Below, piece after piece: positions 4,592 to 6,999 of a DNA stretch of 6,999 nucleotides (positions within the stretch are counted from its first letter, which is position 1; each line of letters starts with the position of its first letter). A program made the translations under genes and the position numbers. The DNA is from Chloroflexia bacterium (GTDB lineage Bacteria > Chloroflexota > Chloroflexia > Thermomicrobiales > CFX8), in assembly GCA_013696045.1 (NCBI GenBank), contig JACCZH010000275.1, positions 1 to 6,999 on the forward strand, given 5' to 3'. The notes under the pieces were generated by a model that ran no database searches, was not told where the DNA came from, and saw nothing but the letters and a program-made list of their open reading frames with translations.

Positions 4592-5395
4592 ATGAGAAAG
4601 TTGGTCCTTAGTGTGGTTCTTGTAGGCGTCTTGAGCCTGTCGTTCGTAGCGGTGGCGGCACAGTCAACCCAAGTGGATGTCACGCCGGGTGACATGCAAG
4701 GGTGGGTGTTCGCTGTCGAGTCCGGTACGGGCACAGGGGCGCTTGTCAATGGCCCCGATACCCCGCCGATTGGCGCTGGAAGCGCGAATCTCACCGTGCC
4801 GAATGGCGCCGGAGGCGTGGTGCTCGCTGTGGCGGCCTTCCAGGGCACACCCCTGGCCGATATGACCAATCTGGAATACAGCACATACCGAGCATCAGGT
4901 GGGCCGGCGTTGGCAATCGCGTTGCAGTTCAACATCGACTTTGACCTGGCCGACGGTGTTGATACGTTCCAAGGGCGCATGGTCTATGAGCCATATCACA
5001 GTGGGACGCCTGTGCTTACCGGCGTTTGGCAGACATGGAACCCGCAGGATAACGCTCCGTTGGGCAACTGGTGGTTCAATCGCGCGCCAGGCAACTCGGT
5101 GTGTCCACAGAGCAACCCCTGCACGTGGCAGGAAGTTCTCACGGCCTTTCCAAATGCAGGAATCCATGCCGATCTCGGCGCAGTCATCCTGAAAGCCGGT
5201 AGCGGCTGGAGCACCGGTTTTGATGGCAATGTCGACGCACTCACTATCGGTGTCAATGGCATGGACACCACCTATAATTTCGAAGCCGCGCCGACCGACA
5301 AGGATCAGTGCAAGAACGGTGGTTGGGCGGCATTTAGCGACCCATCGTTCATGAACCAGGGTCAGTGCATCAAGTTCGTGAACACCGGGAAGTAA
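4592..5395 (+). CDS. Secreted protein of unknown function with C-terminal KDQCKNGGW module
   Basis: The 267-residue protein begins with a clear Sec signal peptide: charged MRK, hydrophobic LVLSVVLVGVLSLSFVAV, and likely cleavage after VAA (residue 23, before QS). There is no lipobox, so it is exported rather than lipid-anchored. The mature part is Gly/Asn/Trp-rich and strand-forming (SANLTVPNGAGGVVLAVAAF, ALAIALQFNIDFDLADG, VWQTWNP, GNWWFNRAPGN, GFDGNVDALTIGVN). This suggests a beta-sandwich or jelly-roll domain like extracellular binding domains. Cys171/Cys177 and Cys240/Cys259 could form two disulfides. The tail, TDKDQCKNGGWAAFSDP then FMNQGQCIKFVN (about 236-264), is a short module I associate with secreted proteins of Chloroflexota and Actinobacteria. 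The gene stands alone between its own promoter and a strong terminator. Ligand and role are unknown. Confidence 0.85.
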   Translation: MRKLVLSVVLVGVLSLSFVAVAAQSTQVDVTPGDMQGWVFAVESGTGTGALVNGPDTPPIGAGSANLTVPNGAGGVVLAVAAFQGTPLADMTNLEYSTYRASGGPALAIALQFNIDFDLADGVDTFQGRMVYEPYHSGTPVLTGVWQTWNPQDNAPLGNWWFNRAPGNSVCPQSNPCTWQEVLTAFPNAGIHADLGAVILKAGSGWSTGFDGNVDALTIGVNGMDTTYNFEAAPTDKDQCKNGGWAAFSDPSFMNQGQCIKFVNTGK

Positions 5396-5417
5396 CATCA
5401 GCGATCTCTGAAACGCA

Positions 5418-5447
5418 ACAGGCCCCGCGTAATCGGGGCCTGTCTTT
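5418..5447 (+). terminator. Strong intrinsic terminator, probably bidirectional
   Basis: ACAGGCCCCG (5418-5427) and CGGGGCCTGT (5434-5443) form a perfect 10-bp stem with loop CGTAAT, followed by CTTTGTGT. An outer pair, AACGCA (5412-5417) with TGCGTT (5451-5456), adds symmetry. It lies between the convergent secreted-protein gene (stop at 5395) and the minus-strand RidA gene (stop at 5468), so it probably serves both. Confidence 0.85.
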
Positions 5448-5467
5448 GTGTGCGTTGGAGAAAATAC

Positions 5468-5926
5468 TTACTCCACCTCGATGATAACCTCGATCTCGAC
5501 CGTGATCTGGTTGGGCAGGGAGCCCATGCCGACGGCGGAGCGGGCGTGGCGGCCGGAGTCGCCGAAGACTTCGACGAAGAGGTCGGAGCAGCCGTTGATA
5601 ACGGCTGGCTGCTGGCCGAAGTCGGGCGCGCCGTTGACCATGCCCAGCACCTTGACGATCTGCTTCACCTTGTCAATGCTGCCAAGCTCCTGCTGCATCA
5701 CCGCAATGAGGGTGAGACCCACCGAGCGGGCGTGCTTGTAGGCATCCTCAACGCTGACATCGGCTCCGACCTTGCCGGTCGCCCGCGAGCCGTCGTCGGT
5801 GTACGGACCCTTGCCGGCGAGGTAGAGCAGGTTGCCGGTGCGCACGGCGTGGACATAGTTGCCGCCCGGCGCCGGCACTGGTGGCAGAGTAAGACCGAGC
5901 TCTTGCAGTTTGGCTTCGTGACTCAC
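5468..5926 (-). CDS. RidA-family protein (second paralogue, conserved Arg present)
   Basis: The protein has 152 residues, somewhat longer than canonical RidA (about 128) owing to an N-terminal extension (KLQELGLTLPPVPAPGGNYV). Motifs are YVHAVRTGNLLYLAGKGP (about 24-41), helix DAYKHARSVGLTLIAVMQQE (61-80), IDKVKQIVKVLG (84-95), then ARSAVGMGSLP (128-138) and ITVEIEVIIEV. Arg129 in ARSAVG corresponds to the Arg that holds the substrate carboxylate in canonical RidA, so 2-imine/enamine deamination is plausible, unlike the paralogue at 1054-1461. The GTG start at 5924-5926 has AAGGGA at 5935-5940 with suitable spacing. It appears monocistronic and faces away from the oxidoreductase gene at 6073 across a 146-base gap. 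A TATAAA at 5944-5949 (minus) is too close to the start to be a normal -10, and I see no convincing promoter otherwise. Confidence 0.88.
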   Translation of the reverse strand: MSHEAKLQELGLTLPPVPAPGGNYVHAVRTGNLLYLAGKGPYTDDGSRATGKVGADVSVEDAYKHARSVGLTLIAVMQQELGSIDKVKQIVKVLGMVNGAPDFGQQPAVINGCSDLFVEVFGDSGRHARSAVGMGSLPNQITVEIEVIIEVE

Positions 5927-6072
5927 GTTTGTGGTCCCTTTCCTTTATACGGAACGTGTCTCGTCCAGCCATGATAGTACGAACCCGCCGATCGTGGACG
6001 GAATGGCTTCGACCGTCATCGCGCTTTAGAGGATAGACTGGCATGTATAGCGATAGAAAGGATGGATGCAAG

Positions 6073-6447
6073 ATGGCGGAATTTGACACGTCGGTGCTCC
6101 AGGCAGCCGAGCGGGAGCGTGAGATTGAGCTGACGACGTTTGGGCGGATCACCACCAAGCCAACCAACGTCGTCATCTGGATTACGCCGCTGGACGGCAA
6201 ACTCTACATCCGCTCCGGCGGCGGTATGGGGCGCGACTGGACGAAGAATCTGGCCGCGCATGGCAAAGCTGTGCTGAATATGTCCGGCATGGGTGTTCCA
6301 GTCGTCGCCCGGCACGTGACCGATCTTAAAGAGGCCAAGGCTGTGACCGCCGCCTGCGCCAAGAAGTACAAGACTGACGTAGCCACGGCCCCCGATGACA
6401 CCCCAACGCCGGCCGAGACGGCGACATTTGAGGTGATGCCGGCCTAA
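6073..6447 (+). CDS. Split-barrel (PNPOx-like) F420/FMN-dependent oxidoreductase, nitroreductase type
   Basis: The protein has 124 residues from the ATG at 6073. An in-frame ATG at 6043 adds ten residues and has AGAGG at 6028-6032. I prefer 6073 (AAAGGA at 6057-6062) because MAEFDTSVL fits the usual family start. A short helix (SVLQAAERERE) leads into IELTTFGRITTKPTNVVIWI, LDGKLYIRSGGGMGRDWTKN, LAAHGKAVLNMSGMGVPVVA and RHVTDLKEAKAV. It closes with PTPAETATFEVMPA. This is the split-barrel fold of the deazaflavin-dependent nitroreductase/pyridoxamine oxidase-like group; IRSGGGMGRDW lies where cofactor phosphate contacts are usual. It resembles the fragment at 1-129. GRITTKP replaces the usual GRxSGxP, so the cofactor is uncertain. 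Its TAA overlaps the TAG of the minus-strand toxin remnant by two bases. Confidence 0.85.
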   Translation: MAEFDTSVLQAAEREREIELTTFGRITTKPTNVVIWITPLDGKLYIRSGGGMGRDWTKNLAAHGKAVLNMSGMGVPVVARHVTDLKEAKAVTAACAKKYKTDVATAPDDTPTPAETATFEVMPA

Positions 6448-6714
6448 TCGTAGTCGCGGTAAGCGCGCTCCCGCGAGAGGACGCGGAGAATCCGGATGAT
6501 ACGCGCGGCGGGTTGATATTCTGATTCGAAGATTACTCGATATTGTCCGACACGTAGTCGGAACTCGTTTCCCGGTGTCTTGAGCCTCTTGACGTCGCCG
6601 TGACCTGTATCGGCGACGTCGTGTACCTGCAGCAACGACTCGATCATGTGCTTGTTTACTGAGCGCTTCTACTTCCGATCAGCCTCGAGCTGTCCACTCG
6701 ACGATCGTGTTCAC
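6444..6714 (-). pseudogene. Broken RelE/ParE-type toxin (in-frame stop plus frameshift)
   Basis: The intact C-terminal part reads GHGDVKRLKTPGNEFRLRVG, QYRVIFE and IIRILRVLSRERAYRDYD, the classic RelE/ParE core (GdvKrL....eyRlRvGdyRViy...i.IlrV.hR..aYr). The matching N-terminus lies upstream in another frame: GTG at 6712-6714, VNTIVEWTARG, a TGA at 6679-6681, then SEVEALSKQAHDRVVAA to 6628. Joining the two pieces needs a one-base correction near 6627, giving VHDVADTGHGDV. The restored protein would be about 85-90 residues, the normal length. The original GTG overlaps the antitoxin stop by four bases (GTGA, 6711-6714). RelE-type toxins cut mRNA at ribosomes and ParE types poison gyrase; with two lesions this copy should be silent. 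A start at the ATG at 6645-6647 would give a 67-residue N-truncated product. Confidence 0.75.
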
Positions 6715-6999
6715 TGTCTCTCTCTAAGGCTGCGGACAACTTCTTCATGGGACACGACTCTGCCTGCGCGAACGTCTTCTCGCGCTTCTTCCAGCGCCGC
6801 CTCGTCCTCAGCAGTCCACGGCTCGTCGTCGAAAGGTGCGTTTAGCAACGTGCGTAGCAAAGGATCATTTGCCAAGTCCCGTAGATATGACACGTAGCGC
6901 TCTACAGCCTAAAGCTCTTCCAGCGGGAGATCGTTCACGACACGCTGAATACCCTCACGCAGCACAGTCGCGGTCTCTGTCTTTTCTGCTGTGTCAGCC
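6711..6999 (-). pseudogene. Broken antitoxin partner of the RelE/ParE-type toxin (in-frame TAG; runs off right edge)
   Basis: The frame enters from the right edge reading ADTAEKTETATVLREGIQRV, then VNDLPLEEL, a TAG at 6909-6911, and AVERYVSYLRDLANDPLLRT. It continues as NAPFDDEPWTAEDEAALEEA, REDVRAGRVVSHEEVVRSL to the TGA at 6711-6713. The order LpleEL..a.rYv.yLrdL.dP.lr.ll.APfDDEP.T.ED.aA.eEa..d...GrvvsHEEv is that of antitoxins paired with RelE/ParE toxins: N-terminal helix pair, then an acidic toxin-binding segment. The TAG interrupts the first part. A GTG at 6891-6893 could restart a 60-residue product keeping the toxin-binding half, but no good ribosome-binding site precedes it. The true start is probably outside the window. 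Confidence 0.7.

Noticed and set aside
4895..5398. Minus-strand open frame of 167 residues
   Set aside because: It is antisense to the secreted-protein gene, which has a signal peptide, promoter and terminator in the right places.
5944..5949. TATAAA on the minus strand as a -10 box for the second RidA gene
   Set aside because: It would place the transcript start on the ribosome-binding site, and no -35 is present at a normal distance.
5450..5974. Plus-strand open frame of 174 residues
   Set aside because: It is antisense to the RidA paralogue. It is Asp/His/Val-rich and begins inside the terminator region.

Overview
The window looks like chromosomal DNA from a moderately GC-rich bacterium, most plausibly a Chloroflexota (Thermomicrobia/Sphaerobacter-like) or actinobacterial relative. 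This is inferred from frequent GTG starts, several F420/FMN-type oxidoreductases, a Mer-like LLM flavin/F420 oxidoreductase, and a secreted protein ending in a KDQCKNGGW...NQGQC module. No rRNA, tRNA, CRISPR array or insertion sequence was recognised.

Layout. (1) 1-911, minus strand: the 5' end of a split-barrel (deazaflavin/nitroreductase-type) oxidoreductase running off the left edge, preceded by a VapBC-like module (AbrB-type antitoxin, PIN toxin). The PIN protein has Gly in place of the usual third catalytic Asp. (2) 1054-3049, plus strand: a tight three-gene operon of a RidA-family protein lacking the deaminase Arg, an LLM-class oxidoreductase and a GNAT-like acetyltransferase. (3) 3059-3824, minus strand: an unrecognised two-gene unit, a small acidic protein followed 7 bp later by a His-rich 173-residue protein. 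It is organised like a toxin-antitoxin pair and is the best candidate here for an undescribed system. (4) 3882-4364: a gene graveyard in which the 3' part of a cobalt/ECF-type ABC ATPase (cbiO-like, minus) and the 3' part of a Fur-family regulator (plus) meet at their broken 5' ends. (5) 4437-5443: a promoter, a structured leader with a terminator-like hairpin, a secreted protein of unknown function and a strong terminator. (6) 5468-5926, minus: a second RidA paralogue that keeps the conserved Arg. (7) 6073-6447, plus: a second split-barrel oxidoreductase, paralogous to the one at the left edge. (8) 6444-6999, minus: a decayed RelBE/ParDE-like module. The antitoxin frame has an in-frame TAG, and the toxin has an in-frame TGA plus a one-base frameshift.

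The region mixes small-molecule redox and damage-control genes (two RidA, two split-barrel proteins, one LLM enzyme) with small two-gene modules in different states of decay. The RidA-LLM-GNAT operon probably serves one catabolic or detoxification pathway. The toxin-antitoxin-type loci and the cbiO/fur remnants suggest a chromosomal segment with high turnover.
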